A DNA stretch of 33,139 nucleotides, taken from positions 1-33,139 of the forward strand of contig CAMDBF010000010.1 in NCBI GenBank assembly GCA_945889175.1, read 5' to 3'. The notes below the pieces were generated by a model that did no database searches, was not told the origin of the DNA, and saw only the letters and a program-made list of their open reading frames with translations. This document shows positions 17,595 through 26,582 of this stretch, piece after piece. Position numbers and translations under genes: made by a program. The first letter of the stretch is position 1. Each line of letters begins with the position of its first letter. The DNA is from Rickettsia typhi. Its GTDB lineage: Bacteria > Pseudomonadota > Alphaproteobacteria > Rickettsiales > Deianiraeaceae.

Positions 17595-18611
17595 ATGACG
17601 ACAAAAATAGCAATTAACGGTCTAGGCAGAATAGGTAGATGTATTTTAAGGGCTTTTTTTGAATATAACTTTGCCGCCAAAGGGCTTGAAATTGTTGCCG
17701 TTAACGGTCCTGCCGATGTCAATCAACATATTCACTTACTTAAATACGATTCTTCGCATGGTGTTTTTAATAAGGATGTAAAAGCAATAGGTGAGGATGT
17801 TATAGATATTGATGGAACGAAAATTCGTTTATTTCGTGAAAGAGATGTGTCAAATATTAACTGGGCTGAGTGCGGGGTTGATATTGTTTTGGAATGTACC
17901 GGAGCTTTTGTTTCAAGATCGCAGGCTAGTTTGCATTTAAAAAGTGGTGCAAAAAAAGTAATAATATCAGCTCCAGCTAAGGAAAAAGATGTTAAAACAA
18001 TAGTCTACGGAGTCAACCACGATATTTTATCAAAGGACGATAATGTAATTTCCATAGGGTCATGTACAACAAACTGTCTTGCACCTCTTGCAAAGGTTAT
18101 TAACGATGAGTTTGGTATTGTTAATGGATTTATTACAACGATTCACTCTTATACTGGGGATCAAAATGTTTTGGATGGCTCGCACTCAAAAGGCGACATG
18201 CGTAGGGCAAGAAGCTGCGGAACATCAATGATTCCAACATCAACAGGGGCCGCTAAGGCAATAGGGCTTGTAATTCCAAGTCTTGAAGGTAAAATGGACG
18301 GCCTTGCGGTAAGAGTGCCTACACAAAATGTTTCATTAGTGGATTTAAGTGTGAATATATCAAAGCCTGCAGATGTAAAAGCTATTAATCAAGCAATAAA
18401 ATATGCAAGTGAGACTAGCTTAAAAAATGTGCTTGGTTATCAAACATTACCTCTTGTTTCAATTGATTTTAACCACGATCCAAGAAGTAGCATTTTTGAC
18501 TCGCTTGAAACGAAAATGCTAGGTGAAAACTTTGTAAAAGTTATGTCTTGGTATGATAACGAATGGGCATTTTCGGTTAGAATGCTTGATGTTGCAAAAA
18601 TTTTCCATTAA
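17595..18611 (+). CDS. gap: Glyceraldehyde-3-phosphate dehydrogenase with NADP-type cofactor residues
   Basis: Interconverts glyceraldehyde-3-phosphate and 1,3-bisphosphoglycerate. NGLGRIGR lies at 8-15, catalytic Cys157 in SIGSCTTNCLAPLAK, and His184 in TTIHSYTGDQ. PTSTGAAKAIG and the C-terminal WYDNEWAFSVRMLD follow (usual NEWG-F-S is NEWA-F-S here). The Asp that normally follows V-N and holds the adenosine ribose of NAD is replaced: the sequence reads VAVNGPAD, with Gly38. The usual Leu-Pro after the Y-T-x-D-Q loop is Gly-Ser (LDGSHS, 195-196), as in NADP-using plastid-type enzymes. NADP or dual use is therefore inferred. It lies 15 bases upstream of fabZ, and pgk follows. Confidence 0.96.
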   Translation: MTTKIAINGLGRIGRCILRAFFEYNFAAKGLEIVAVNGPADVNQHIHLLKYDSSHGVFNKDVKAIGEDVIDIDGTKIRLFRERDVSNINWAECGVDIVLECTGAFVSRSQASLHLKSGAKKVIISAPAKEKDVKTIVYGVNHDILSKDDNVISIGSCTTNCLAPLAKVINDEFGIVNGFITTIHSYTGDQNVLDGSHSKGDMRRARSCGTSMIPTSTGAAKAIGLVIPSLEGKMDGLAVRVPTQNVSLVDLSVNISKPADVKAINQAIKYASETSLKNVLGYQTLPLVSIDFNHDPRSSIFDSLETKMLGENFVKVMSWYDNEWAFSVRMLDVAKIFH

Positions 18612-18626
18612 TTTGTTATTTATAAA

Positions 18627-19124
18627 ATGAGTAATCAAAATATTATTAAGGCTGAGCCTAATGTAATTTATATAGACGAAATAATGAGGCTTTTGCCTCA
18701 CAGATATCCATTTTTATTAATTGATAGAGTTCTTGATTACAATGTTGAGGAAGGTACTATATCTACATTAAAAAATGTAACAATTAACGAGCCTTTTTTT
18801 CAAGGTCACTTTCCAAGTGTGCCTATAATGCCGGGAGTTTTAACGCTTGAAATGATGGCACAGGCCTGCGGAATACTTGGCATTAAAACTCTTGCAAGAT
18901 TGCACGGTGACGATGCTTTTGAAAGATTTGTTTATCTTTTGTCAATAGATAATGCAAAGTTTAGAGTACCAGTTAAACCAGGGGACACAATTATTACAAA
19001 AGCAATATTTACTAAGCAAAAAAAAGATATTTGTGTTTTTTCTACATCTAGCTTTGTTGATGGCAAGCTTATTGCATCGGCTGATATTACCGCAAAAGTT
19101 AATTTTGTAAAAAAAGAAAACTAA
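18627..19124 (+). CDS. fabZ: 3-hydroxyacyl-[ACP] dehydratase FabZ
   Basis: Dehydrates 3-hydroxyacyl-ACP to trans-2-enoyl-ACP in fatty-acid elongation. The hot-dog fold signature is complete: LLPHRYPFLLIDRV (22-35), NEPFFQGHFPSVPIMPGVL (54-72) with catalytic His61, and LEMMAQACGIL with catalytic Glu75. Length of 165 residues includes a short N-terminal extension. In many proteobacteria fabZ sits with lpxD and lpxA. Here it is between gap and pgk instead, with 15 and 19 base gaps. Confidence 0.96.
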   Translation: MSNQNIIKAEPNVIYIDEIMRLLPHRYPFLLIDRVLDYNVEEGTISTLKNVTINEPFFQGHFPSVPIMPGVLTLEMMAQACGILGIKTLARLHGDDAFERFVYLLSIDNAKFRVPVKPGDTIITKAIFTKQKKDICVFSTSSFVDGKLIASADITAKVNFVKKEN

Positions 19125-19143
19125 ATTTTTTTAATAATTTTTT

Positions 19144-20334
19144 ATGCCTTACAAAAAGCTGTCGGTTGACTTTGCAAATGATGACCTAACTGGTAAAAAA
19201 GTTATCTTAAGGGTTGACTTAAACTTGCCAATTCAATCTGGCTTTATATCCGACAAAACAAGGCTCGTCAACATCATTCCAACAATTAACTTTTTAAAGG
19301 AAAAAGGTGCTGCAATTATATTGATATCTCATTTTGGCAGACCAGATGGTGAGGTTAATCAAAAATACTCTCTTAAGCAAATTCTGCAATGTGTTAAGGA
19401 TGAACTGAAGTGTGATGTGGCTTTTGCAAATGATGTTTTGAAAGCAGACAAAGAATGCTCGGAGCTTAAGCCAATGGATGTTCTACTTCTTGAAAATTTA
19501 AGATTTTACAAGGAAGAGGAGCAAAATGATTCATACTTTGCAAGCAAGATTGCTCAGTATGGCGATATTTATGTTAACGATGCCTTTGGCTGCTCACACC
19601 GTAAGCATGCCTCCATACATTCTATAACAAAATTTTTACCATCTTATGCTGGCTTGTTGCTTGAAAAGGAAATTGACAATGTTGAAAAAATCTTGCTATC
19701 AAAGGATTCTATTACCTGCCTTGTTGGTGGGTCAAAAATTTCAACTAAAATTGATTTACTAAAAAATTTAGTAAAAAAGACTTCAAACTTAGTCATAGGT
19801 GGTGGAATGGCAAATACTTTTTACTATGCAATGGGACACTCTATTGGTAAAAGCCTTTATGAGCCTGATTATAAAGATATTGCAAATGCTATACTTAGTG
19901 ATGCAAAAAAATATAATTGTAATGTAGTTTTGGCAAAGGATGTTTTTGTTACCAAGGATGTTTCAAATCCTAGTGATTGCCGAATAATTGATATTAAAGA
20001 TATAAAGGCAGATGAAATGATTGTTGATATAGGTTTTAACGCCCTTAGAGAGATTGAGACTGCTATATTGGCTTCCAAAATTGTTGTGTGGAATGGACCT
20101 TTTGGAGTCTTTGAAAAAAGACCCTTTAACATAGGTACCGAAAGTATAGCCCGAATAATTGCCTATAATACTTCCATTGGCTCTATATATTCAATTATCG
20201 GTGGGGGTGATGTTGTATCTGCAGTTGCTGCAAGCTGTTTATCCGCTAACTTTTCATACATATCAACAGGTGGGGGATCTTTTTTAGAATATCTTGAAAA
20301 AAACTCTCTTCCTGGGATTGATGTTCTTTGCTAA
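19144..20334 (+). CDS. pgk: Phosphoglycerate kinase
   Basis: Transfers phosphate between 1,3-bisphosphoglycerate and ADP. The start domain reads GKKVILRVDLNLPIQSG with SDKTRL. SHFGRPDG follows, then LLENLRFYKEEE, VNDAFGCSHRKHASI, and VGGSKISTKIDLLKNL. The nucleotide-binding domain shows VVWNGPFGVFE and IIGGGDVVSAV, and STGGGSFLEYLE at the end. Usual sequences read STGGGASLE, so S-F replaces A-S. Length of 396 residues is normal. With gap it forms the reversible triose-phosphate module, which reduced Rickettsiales sometimes retain for gluconeogenic supply of precursors. Confidence 0.97.
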   Translation: MPYKKLSVDFANDDLTGKKVILRVDLNLPIQSGFISDKTRLVNIIPTINFLKEKGAAIILISHFGRPDGEVNQKYSLKQILQCVKDELKCDVAFANDVLKADKECSELKPMDVLLLENLRFYKEEEQNDSYFASKIAQYGDIYVNDAFGCSHRKHASIHSITKFLPSYAGLLLEKEIDNVEKILLSKDSITCLVGGSKISTKIDLLKNLVKKTSNLVIGGGMANTFYYAMGHSIGKSLYEPDYKDIANAILSDAKKYNCNVVLAKDVFVTKDVSNPSDCRIIDIKDIKADEMIVDIGFNALREIETAILASKIVVWNGPFGVFEKRPFNIGTESIARIIAYNTSIGSIYSIIGGGDVVSAVAASCLSANFSYISTGGGSFLEYLEKNSLPGIDVLC

Positions 20335-20372
20335 AGTAATTAAATTTTGCACTTTGTAAAATTATTCATTTT

Positions 20373-21701
20373 ATGATTAAACAATTAACATGGCCAAACC
20401 CCATTGGTAAGCAGGACGGTGAGTTTAAGCTTGATAGAACCTACAAAGCTCTTGAAATACTAGGCGACCCTCAAAAACAGATTAAAAACATTATACACAT
20501 CGGCGGAACAAACGGCAAGGGGTCGACTCTTGCTTTTTTGGAAAAAATTTTATTAAAAGCATCATTTACAACTTTCTCCTACACTTCACCAAGCCTGCTT
20601 TGTTTAAACGAAAGATTTAAGCATAATTCAATTAATATTAGCGATAAACTCTTTAGCGATTCTATTGATGAGGTTAGCGAAAGGATAAAAACTGTTGATA
20701 GCACTTTACACTCGGAGCTTACATTTTTTGAAGGTCTAACTGTGCTTTATTTTTATACTGCAAACAAGCTACAATGCGATTTTCACTTGCTTGAGGTTGG
20801 GCTTGGCGGAAGGTACGATGCTACAAATGTTGTTCAAAATCCTATATTGTCAATCATTACACAGGTATCACTTGATCATGTTGAGTATCTTGGTAATACT
20901 CACAGGCTTATAGCCTTGGAAAAAGCTGAGATAATGAAAAATAACTCCACCACAATAATCGCAAAACAGGAAGATGATAGTGTAAAAGATGTATTTTTGC
21001 AAAAATCACAAGCACTTACAAATAATAATATACTACTTTACGACAAAGATTTTAAGCTTGGGCAAATAAATAATGATTGTTTTAATTTAAATGTGCAAGG
21101 GCAATTATTTACCTTTGCACATCCATCTTTGCAAGGCTTGCATCAGTATTTTAATGTGTCAAATGCCATAATTGCCGCAATGCAAATTGCAAAAAAACTT
21201 AATATTAAAAGCCTTAGCGATATTGCTTTAATTAACGAGGCAATTACAAGCACACAATGGATTGCAAGGATGCAAACAGTTTATCAAAAAGATAATATAA
21301 AAGTGATTGTTGATGGCGGACACAATCAAGGTGCAATTAAGTACATTGCCGATAAAATTACCCAGTTGCATCAATCTGGGGTTAAGGTTTATATTTTATA
21401 CTCTGCTTTAAGGCGTAAAGACATAGGGCAAACTACTAAGGAGATTGCAAATCTTGTTAAAACTAAGATTGTTGAAGATGTTTATATTGCAAAAATTCAA
21501 TCTTGCGAAGATTCCTACGACGCAGATGAAATTGTAGCCTTGATTGAAGATATAAAACCAATTGTAAAATCAAATATTAAAGATTGCTTTGCGGATTTTG
21601 TAAATAAAAATCAACATCACACAAAGCAATCAGTATTATTTATTTACGGCTCACTGTATTTAGCAGCAAATGCTATAGAATTTTTTGCATCATTATCTTA
21701 A
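20373..21701 (+). CDS. folC: Folylpolyglutamate/dihydrofolate synthase
   Basis: Adds glutamate to dihydropteroate and/or to reduced folates with ATP. The P-loop IHIGGTNGKGSTLAFLEK spans 41-58. SYTSPSLLCLNERF (substrate loop), FEGLTVLYF, LEVGLGGRYDATNV with the Mg-binding acidic residues, ITQVSLDHVEYLGNT, and the C-terminal domain start WIARMQTV with VDGGHNQGA all fit Mur-ligase-like FolC. Length of 442 residues is typical. accD and trp genes are frequent neighbours in alphaproteobacteria, but here it follows pgk by 38 bases. Confidence 0.95.
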   Translation: MIKQLTWPNPIGKQDGEFKLDRTYKALEILGDPQKQIKNIIHIGGTNGKGSTLAFLEKILLKASFTTFSYTSPSLLCLNERFKHNSINISDKLFSDSIDEVSERIKTVDSTLHSELTFFEGLTVLYFYTANKLQCDFHLLEVGLGGRYDATNVVQNPILSIITQVSLDHVEYLGNTHRLIALEKAEIMKNNSTTIIAKQEDDSVKDVFLQKSQALTNNNILLYDKDFKLGQINNDCFNLNVQGQLFTFAHPSLQGLHQYFNVSNAIIAAMQIAKKLNIKSLSDIALINEAITSTQWIARMQTVYQKDNIKVIVDGGHNQGAIKYIADKITQLHQSGVKVYILYSALRRKDIGQTTKEIANLVKTKIVEDVYIAKIQSCEDSYDADEIVALIEDIKPIVKSNIKDCFADFVNKNQHHTKQSVLFIYGSLYLAANAIEFFASLS

Positions 21702-21834
21702 ATTTATCTTGCATTTATCTCAATGTAGGTTTAAATAATTGATACAGAGGTAATTATGGTTATCTTTGTTAAAAAAATTAAATTTAATTGTAGGTTTGGA
21801 TATTAAAATTCTTTATTTTTTGTTTTACTAAGCT

Positions 21835-22179
21835 ATGGCTGGAATGTTGCATGTTAGGGAAAAATTTACATCATTGTTAATTATCCTTTCAAGTGGTTTT
21901 TTATTAACCAAAACTATATTGTTTATTATCAAAGCAAAGTTTGGTAAAAGCTTGCTTGAAAATACAACATCGCTTGGTTTGTTCATTGTTATTGCTTTTT
22001 TTGCGATATTCTTGTTTAGTGTTATTTATTACGCTAGTTTAAGGTTTAAAGTCGTTTGTGAAGATTATATTTCAAATGCTAAATATCGAAATTTAGCTAT
22101 TACTTTTTGCAATATTTTTTGTGTATTAAATTTTGCAATCTTTTTTGTTGCTATATTAAATTTTATCTCTAAAATTTAA
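21835..22179 (+). CDS. Small membrane protein of unknown function, three predicted transmembrane segments
   Basis: Not recognised. The 114 residues contain three hydrophobic stretches: about 11-31 (SLLIILSSGFLLTKTILFII), 45-66 (SLGLFIVIAFFAIFLFSVIYYA) and 85-112. They are separated by short charged loops (FKVVCEDYISNAKYRN). No catalytic motif is visible. The gene lies 134 bases after folC and 36 bases before rpmH on the same strand. A plausible start ATG and the clean hydrophobic pattern support a real gene. Confidence 0.55.
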   Translation: MAGMLHVREKFTSLLIILSSGFLLTKTILFIIKAKFGKSLLENTTSLGLFIVIAFFAIFLFSVIYYASLRFKVVCEDYISNAKYRNLAITFCNIFCVLNFAIFFVAILNFISKI

Positions 22180-22215
22180 TAGCAGTTTTTATAGTTTTTT
22201 TATTAGCCTTAATTT

Positions 22216-22353
22216 ATGAAACGTACATACCAACCTAGTAAGATTAAAAGAAAAAGAAAATTCGGCTTTAGAGCTAGAATGAGCGACAGAAACGGTCGTA
22301 AAGTGCTTACAAGAAGAAGACAAAAAGGTAGACACAAACTTGCAGTTGCTTAG
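22216..22353 (+). CDS. rpmH: 50S ribosomal protein L34
   Basis: A 45-residue, very basic protein, too short for most gene-length cutoffs. It begins [20 protein letters not shown] and continues [20 protein letters not shown], which is the universal L34 pattern (K-R-T-Y-Q-P-S...R-x-x-R-x-x-G-F-x-x-R-M). The reading frame runs from ATG at 22216 to TAG at 22351-22353. rnpA, the usual downstream partner, is absent. panC begins 8 bases later. Confidence 0.97.
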   Translation: MKRTYQPSKIKRKRKFGFRARMSDRNGRKVLTRRRQKGRHKLAVA

Positions 22354-22361
22354 TATTGGCA

Positions 22362-23354
22362 ATGAATATTGCAAACACACTTAGCGATTTGCAAAAATTT
22401 ATAAAACACTACAATCCGTTACTCCTTGTCAGTTCAAAATTAGTTTTTGTACCAACAATGGGTAATTTGCATCTAGGTCATATATCCTTAATTAAAAAAG
22501 CATTGCTTTTTGGTGATTTTGTTGTTGTATCGATATTTGTCAACAAGCAACAATTTGCCGAGCACGAGGACTTTGACACCTATCCAAGAAGCCTTGATGG
22601 CGACATAAATTTAATTAAAAACTCCTTTGACTATTCCAGTTTAAAAAAAATTGTAATATATTCTCCAGATTACAATCAAGTATATCAATCAAAACCTTTA
22701 CTTCAGTTTAACATTCCAAGTCTTACATCTAAGCTTTGTGGCATTTCAAGACCTCATTTTTTTAATGGTGTAACACAGGTATTGTTAAGATTATTTTTGC
22801 AAGTTAAGCCTAGCATTGTCATTTTGGGCGAAAAAGACTATCAACAATTTTTAGTTGTAAAGCAATTTGCCTCAGAGGTGTTTCCTGAAATATCCATTAT
22901 TTCCGGCAAAACACAAAGAGAGGAAAGTGGGCTTGCTTTGTCATCACGAAACTCCTATCTTAACCAAGAACAAAAACAAATAGCATCCTTGATTTTTAAA
23001 AGCATAAGCTTAATTGCTGATATTTTAAAACATACAAATCAGGAGAAAAAGCTAAATTCTTTTGTAAAACTTTTTAGCCTATATGGTAAATTTAATGGTT
23101 TAAATGATGTAATCTTAAATTTAAAACTTGATTTAGCTAGAATACAAGAAGATAACTTGTTAAGCAATTTTGCTATTATTAAAAATCATTTTATTGAGAT
23201 TTTTAAATTATTTAGCTTTGAGGTCGACTATTTAGAGATTTATAACCAAGAGGATTTAAGTTGCGATAATGTTAAAAAAGATAATGCAAGAATCTTTATT
23301 GCATGCAAGTATCAGGGTGTAAGGCTAATTGATAACCTTGGTGTTATAGATTAA
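22362..23354 (+). CDS. panC: Pantothenate synthetase (pantoate-beta-alanine ligase)
   Basis: Joins pantoate and beta-alanine with ATP for CoA synthesis. The start is FVPTMGNLHLGHISLIKKAL with the nucleotide-binding H-L-G-H (37-40). VVVSIFVNKQQF, EDFDTYPRSLDGD, GVTQVLLRLF and GEKDYQQF (156-163) follow, then the REESGLALSSRNSYL motif (about 186-200). The enzyme is 330 residues against about 280 usual. An extra helical stretch of about 45 residues occupies roughly 235-280. The ATG at 22362 is preferred to a TTG at 22356. It lies directly after rpmH. panB is not in the window. Confidence 0.92.
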   Translation: MNIANTLSDLQKFIKHYNPLLLVSSKLVFVPTMGNLHLGHISLIKKALLFGDFVVVSIFVNKQQFAEHEDFDTYPRSLDGDINLIKNSFDYSSLKKIVIYSPDYNQVYQSKPLLQFNIPSLTSKLCGISRPHFFNGVTQVLLRLFLQVKPSIVILGEKDYQQFLVVKQFASEVFPEISIISGKTQREESGLALSSRNSYLNQEQKQIASLIFKSISLIADILKHTNQEKKLNSFVKLFSLYGKFNGLNDVILNLKLDLARIQEDNLLSNFAIIKNHFIEIFKLFSFEVDYLEIYNQEDLSCDNVKKDNARIFIACKYQGVRLIDNLGVID

Positions 23355-23404
23355 ATTTTATATTAAATTTTATTTTTATTTCTTAATTTTTGCTATATAA
23401 AAAT

Positions 23405-24817
23405 ATGTCAAATAATTACAATGTGTGTGTTATAGGCGGAGGCCCGGGGGGCTATGTTGCCGCAATAAGAGCCTCCCAGCTTGGCTTAAAAGTATGCTTG
23501 GTCGAAAGAGAGCATTTGGGCGGAATTTGCCTTAACTGGGGATGTATTCCAACAAAGGCATTACTTAAAAGTGCAGAGGTTTATAAAACTATTACTCAGG
23601 CTGAAGAATATGGTCTTAAGGTTGATAGTAAAAATATATCTTTTGACATGAAAGAGGTAGTGAAAAGATCAAGGGGAATAGCCGAAAAGCTATCGGGCGG
23701 TATTAAAGGTCTTATGAAAAAGCATAAGATTGAAGTAGTAATGGGCGAGGCAAAATTTGCAAGCTCAGGTCAAATCTTGGTTGCTGAGCAAAAAATTACC
23801 GCAGATTATTTTATCATTGCAACAGGTGCAAGAGCCAGAATGGTTAAAGATTTTGAAGCTGATGGCAAACTTATTTTAACATACAAGGAGGCTATGGTGC
23901 AGGAATCTCTTCCACAAAGATTGCTTGTTGTTGGCTCTGGTGCTATAGGTATTGAGTTTGCAACTTTTTACAACACATTTGGCTCAAAAGTTACTGTTGT
24001 CGAGATGGTTGACAGAATAGTTCCCTCCGAGGATATTGAGATATCAAAGCTTGCCGAAAAAAGCTTTAAAGCTCAGGGATTAACAATCTTTACATCGGCA
24101 TCTTTAGTTAAGTTTGAAAAAAAACAAAACACTGTATTAGTAACTTACAAACTGTCAAGTGGTGATGTTAAAACAGAGGAGTTTGATAGAGTTATAATGG
24201 CAACTGGGGTTGTTCCTAATACTGATTCATTGGGACTTGAAAAAACAAAGGTCGCAAAAGACGAAAGAGGAATTATTACAACAACAAAATATCTGGAAAC
24301 AAGCGATGAAAAAATTCTTGCAATAGGCGATGTAACTCAGGGCCCTTGGCTTGCACACAAGGCTAGTCACGAGGGAATTATTGCAAGTGAGATTATAGCC
24401 TCAAAGCTTGGTAAATACGATAAATCGCAAATACATGCAATTCACAGGCTTAACATACCAGGTTGTATTTATACATCGCCGCAAATGGCATCTGTCGGCT
24501 TAACTGAGGCAAAGGCTAAGGAGCTTGGATACGATGTTAAGATTGGTAGGTTTCCATATGCTGCAAATGGCAAGGCTATAGCAATAGGCAAAACTGAGGG
24601 ACTTGTTAAAACAATCTTTGACAAAAAAACAGGGGAACTCTTGGGGGCACACTTAATTGGTGCTGATGTTACCGAGTTTATTTCAACCTTTCTAATTGCA
24701 AAAACAATGGAGGGTACCGAGCTTGATTTTATACAAACAATCTTCCCTCATCCAACACTTAGCGAAATGATTCACGAGTCCGTTCTTGATAGTCAGGAAA
24801 GGGTCGTGCACATTTAG
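23405..24817 (+). CDS. lpdA: Dihydrolipoamide dehydrogenase (E3)
   Basis: Reoxidises dihydrolipoamide of the 2-oxoacid dehydrogenases, passing electrons to NAD+ through FAD. The FAD fold is VCVIGGGPGGYVAAIRASQL, the redox disulfide is C42-x4-C47 in GGICLNWGCIPTKALL, the NAD fold is LLVVGSGAIGIEFATFY, and the second FAD motif is ILAIGDVTQGPWLAHKASHE. The catalytic His lies in FPHPTLSEMIHES near the C terminus. The ATG at 23405 gives 470 residues with the standard N terminus. A TTG 15 bases upstream is a less likely start. sucB encodes its likely partner. Confidence 0.97.
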   Translation: MSNNYNVCVIGGGPGGYVAAIRASQLGLKVCLVEREHLGGICLNWGCIPTKALLKSAEVYKTITQAEEYGLKVDSKNISFDMKEVVKRSRGIAEKLSGGIKGLMKKHKIEVVMGEAKFASSGQILVAEQKITADYFIIATGARARMVKDFEADGKLILTYKEAMVQESLPQRLLVVGSGAIGIEFATFYNTFGSKVTVVEMVDRIVPSEDIEISKLAEKSFKAQGLTIFTSASLVKFEKKQNTVLVTYKLSSGDVKTEEFDRVIMATGVVPNTDSLGLEKTKVAKDERGIITTTKYLETSDEKILAIGDVTQGPWLAHKASHEGIIASEIIASKLGKYDKSQIHAIHRLNIPGCIYTSPQMASVGLTEAKAKELGYDVKIGRFPYAANGKAIAIGKTEGLVKTIFDKKTGELLGAHLIGADVTEFISTFLIAKTMEGTELDFIQTIFPHPTLSEMIHESVLDSQERVVHI

Positions 24818-24837
24818 CATATCTGATTATTTTTTAC

Positions 24838-25434
24838 ATGACTTACACTTTATTAAAAAATTATTCAGGCATTTTTGCAATAATTATTACAATTGTTGCC
24901 TTTGTGCCTTATATTAAGTCAATTTTACAAAACAAAATTAAGCCCCATGTTTTTACTTGGGTTATTTGGTCTTCAGCAACTTTAACAGTATTTTTTGCAG
25001 AACTTTTTAGTGGCGGCGGCATGGGGTGTTGGGCAATAGGCCTGTCGGGCTGTATTAGCGTAGTTATAGCCTTGTTGTCTTTGATTAAGAAATGCGACAA
25101 GCATATTACGAAATCCGATTGGATATGTTTTATTTCCGGCATTCTTGCAATTCCCATATGGATAGTTACAAAAGATCCTCTTTGGTCAGTATTGCTTTTA
25201 ACTGCTATAGATGTTACGGGCTACATTCCAACAATTAAAAAAGTAAGCAAGGATCCCTACAGCGATAGCGTTGCAATGTTCACATTAACATCCTTAAGAA
25301 ATGTCTTTTCTATTATCGCTTTGGACGAGAAAATTTTAACAAATATAATCTTTCAAGCCGCCACCATCACGGGTAACATGCTAATTGTTTGTATAATTGT
25401 CTACAAAAAATATTTAAAGAATAGTCAAAAATAG
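24838..25434 (+). CDS. Multi-pass membrane protein with PQ-loop/SemiSWEET-like repeats
   Basis: About six or seven hydrophobic segments are seen in 198 residues. Two related motifs stand out: FVPYIKSILQNKIKPHVFTW (about 22-41) and TGYIPTIKKVSKDPYSDSVA (about 127-146). Both have a proline-tyrosine/isoleucine helix start, a basic loop, and then a Pro or Ser/Trp-containing segment, as in PQ-loop/SWEET-type transporters. The substrate is not known. Tyrosine, tryptophan and charged residues in the middle are conserved-looking. It begins 20 bases after lpdA and is probably co-transcribed. A hairpin overlaps its stop codon. Confidence 0.6.
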   Translation: MTYTLLKNYSGIFAIIITIVAFVPYIKSILQNKIKPHVFTWVIWSSATLTVFFAELFSGGGMGCWAIGLSGCISVVIALLSLIKKCDKHITKSDWICFISGILAIPIWIVTKDPLWSVLLLTAIDVTGYIPTIKKVSKDPYSDSVAMFTLTSLRNVFSIIALDEKILTNIIFQAATITGNMLIVCIIVYKKYLKNSQK

Positions 25435-25449
25435 ATTCTACCTATTTTT
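25427..25449 (+). terminator. AT-rich hairpin overlapping the stop codon of the PQ-loop-like gene
   Basis: AAAAATAG (25427-25434) pairs with CTATTTTT (25442-25449) around a 7-base loop, and a further T follows. The stop codon lies in the left arm. It is weak but well placed before the 118-bp gap to era. Confidence 0.4.
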
Positions 25450-25552
25450 TGTAAATTGATGGCTTTTAATTTTTCTTCAAAATTTATATCTTGCAATTAG
25501 AAAGAAATTTTATAAAATGCAGTAAAGATTTTTCTATTTTGTAATATCTAAA

Positions 25553-26563
25553 ATGAACACTACACAGACCGAAAAGTATTGCATTACAGTTGCCATAGCC
25601 GGCGAGCCAAATGTTGGTAAATCGACAATTGTCAACCTTATATCAGGCAAGGATGTGTCCATAGCTACAAGTAAGCCGCAAACCACAAGGTTTAATGTTA
25701 AGGGTATTTATAGCGACCAAAGCCATCAAATTGTATTTGTTGACACACCCGGTGTTTTTAAATTTAAGGGGCGTAGCGGGCTTGAAAAATACATTATTGC
25801 AAATGCTTGGTCTGGCATTAGAAGTGCCGAAAAGATGATAATTGTTGTTGACCCAAATAAAAAACTTTTTGATGGCTTTAAGTACTTACAATCAGAGCTT
25901 GAAAGAAGCGAGGAAAAGGCAATTCTTGTAATAAACAAAATTGACACAACAACCCCAGAGGAGCTCGAGGCTTTTGAGGAGTCGATTCCAAACAAAGATT
26001 TGTTTGAAAAAACCTTTAGGCTATCAGCAAAAGCAGATATTGGTGTTGTGCCTTTAATTGACTATCTTAAGGAAATTAGTCCTAAAGCACAATGGATTTT
26101 TAACCAAGGCGAGGTAACCGACCTTGACCTTAGCGAAACTTTTGCCGAGATTACAAGAAAGCAAATTTTTTTAAACTTCAAGCAGGAGATTCCTTATAGC
26201 AGTAAGGTTGAAACAGTTTTAATATCCGAGCCAAAGCAAGTTACCTTAAGTATAAGAGCCCCTAGGGCAAAAAGTATTAAAAAAATTGACGACCTATTTG
26301 ACGATGACATAGAGGAAAATGTTGCCTTTGTTAATGAAGAACCTGAGCTTAAAACCCTTAATATTATTGAGGTTGTGCAAAATATTATTGTTGACAAGGA
26401 TAATCATAAAAAAATTGTCATAGGTAAGCAGGGTGCAATGCTTACAACTTTACTAAAGGAAGCATCTGCCGAAATGCAAAGCTTTTTAGCAGATGGTTCA
26501 AGAGTTAAGCTAAAGTTAATTGTTAAAGTTAAACCAAACTGGCAGGACAAGCTTAGAGTATAG
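25553..26563 (+). CDS. era: GTPase Era
   Basis: A GTPase needed for 16S rRNA maturation and 30S assembly. G1 is GEPNVGKSTIVNLI (17-30), the effector loop is SKPQTTR, G3 is VDTPG (63-67), and G4 is NKID (128-131). The C-terminal KH domain carries KKIVIGKQGAML (G-K-Q-G at 291-294). The 336 residues exceed the usual 300. An acidic insert of about 30 residues (about 238-267, with D-D-L-F-D-D-D-I-E-E) lies at the start of the KH domain. rnc, its usual upstream partner, is absent. map follows 20 bases later. Confidence 0.96.
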   Translation: MNTTQTEKYCITVAIAGEPNVGKSTIVNLISGKDVSIATSKPQTTRFNVKGIYSDQSHQIVFVDTPGVFKFKGRSGLEKYIIANAWSGIRSAEKMIIVVDPNKKLFDGFKYLQSELERSEEKAILVINKIDTTTPEELEAFEESIPNKDLFEKTFRLSAKADIGVVPLIDYLKEISPKAQWIFNQGEVTDLDLSETFAEITRKQIFLNFKQEIPYSSKVETVLISEPKQVTLSIRAPRAKSIKKIDDLFDDDIEENVAFVNEEPELKTLNIIEVVQNIIVDKDNHKKIVIGKQGAMLTTLLKEASAEMQSFLADGSRVKLKLIVKVKPNWQDKLRV

Positions 26564-26582
26564 TATTTGTTTTTAGATATAG

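Noticed and set aside
23390-23404. TTG start for lpdA and a similar TTG at 22356 for panC
   Set aside because: ATG codons at 23405 and 22362 give N termini matching the families.
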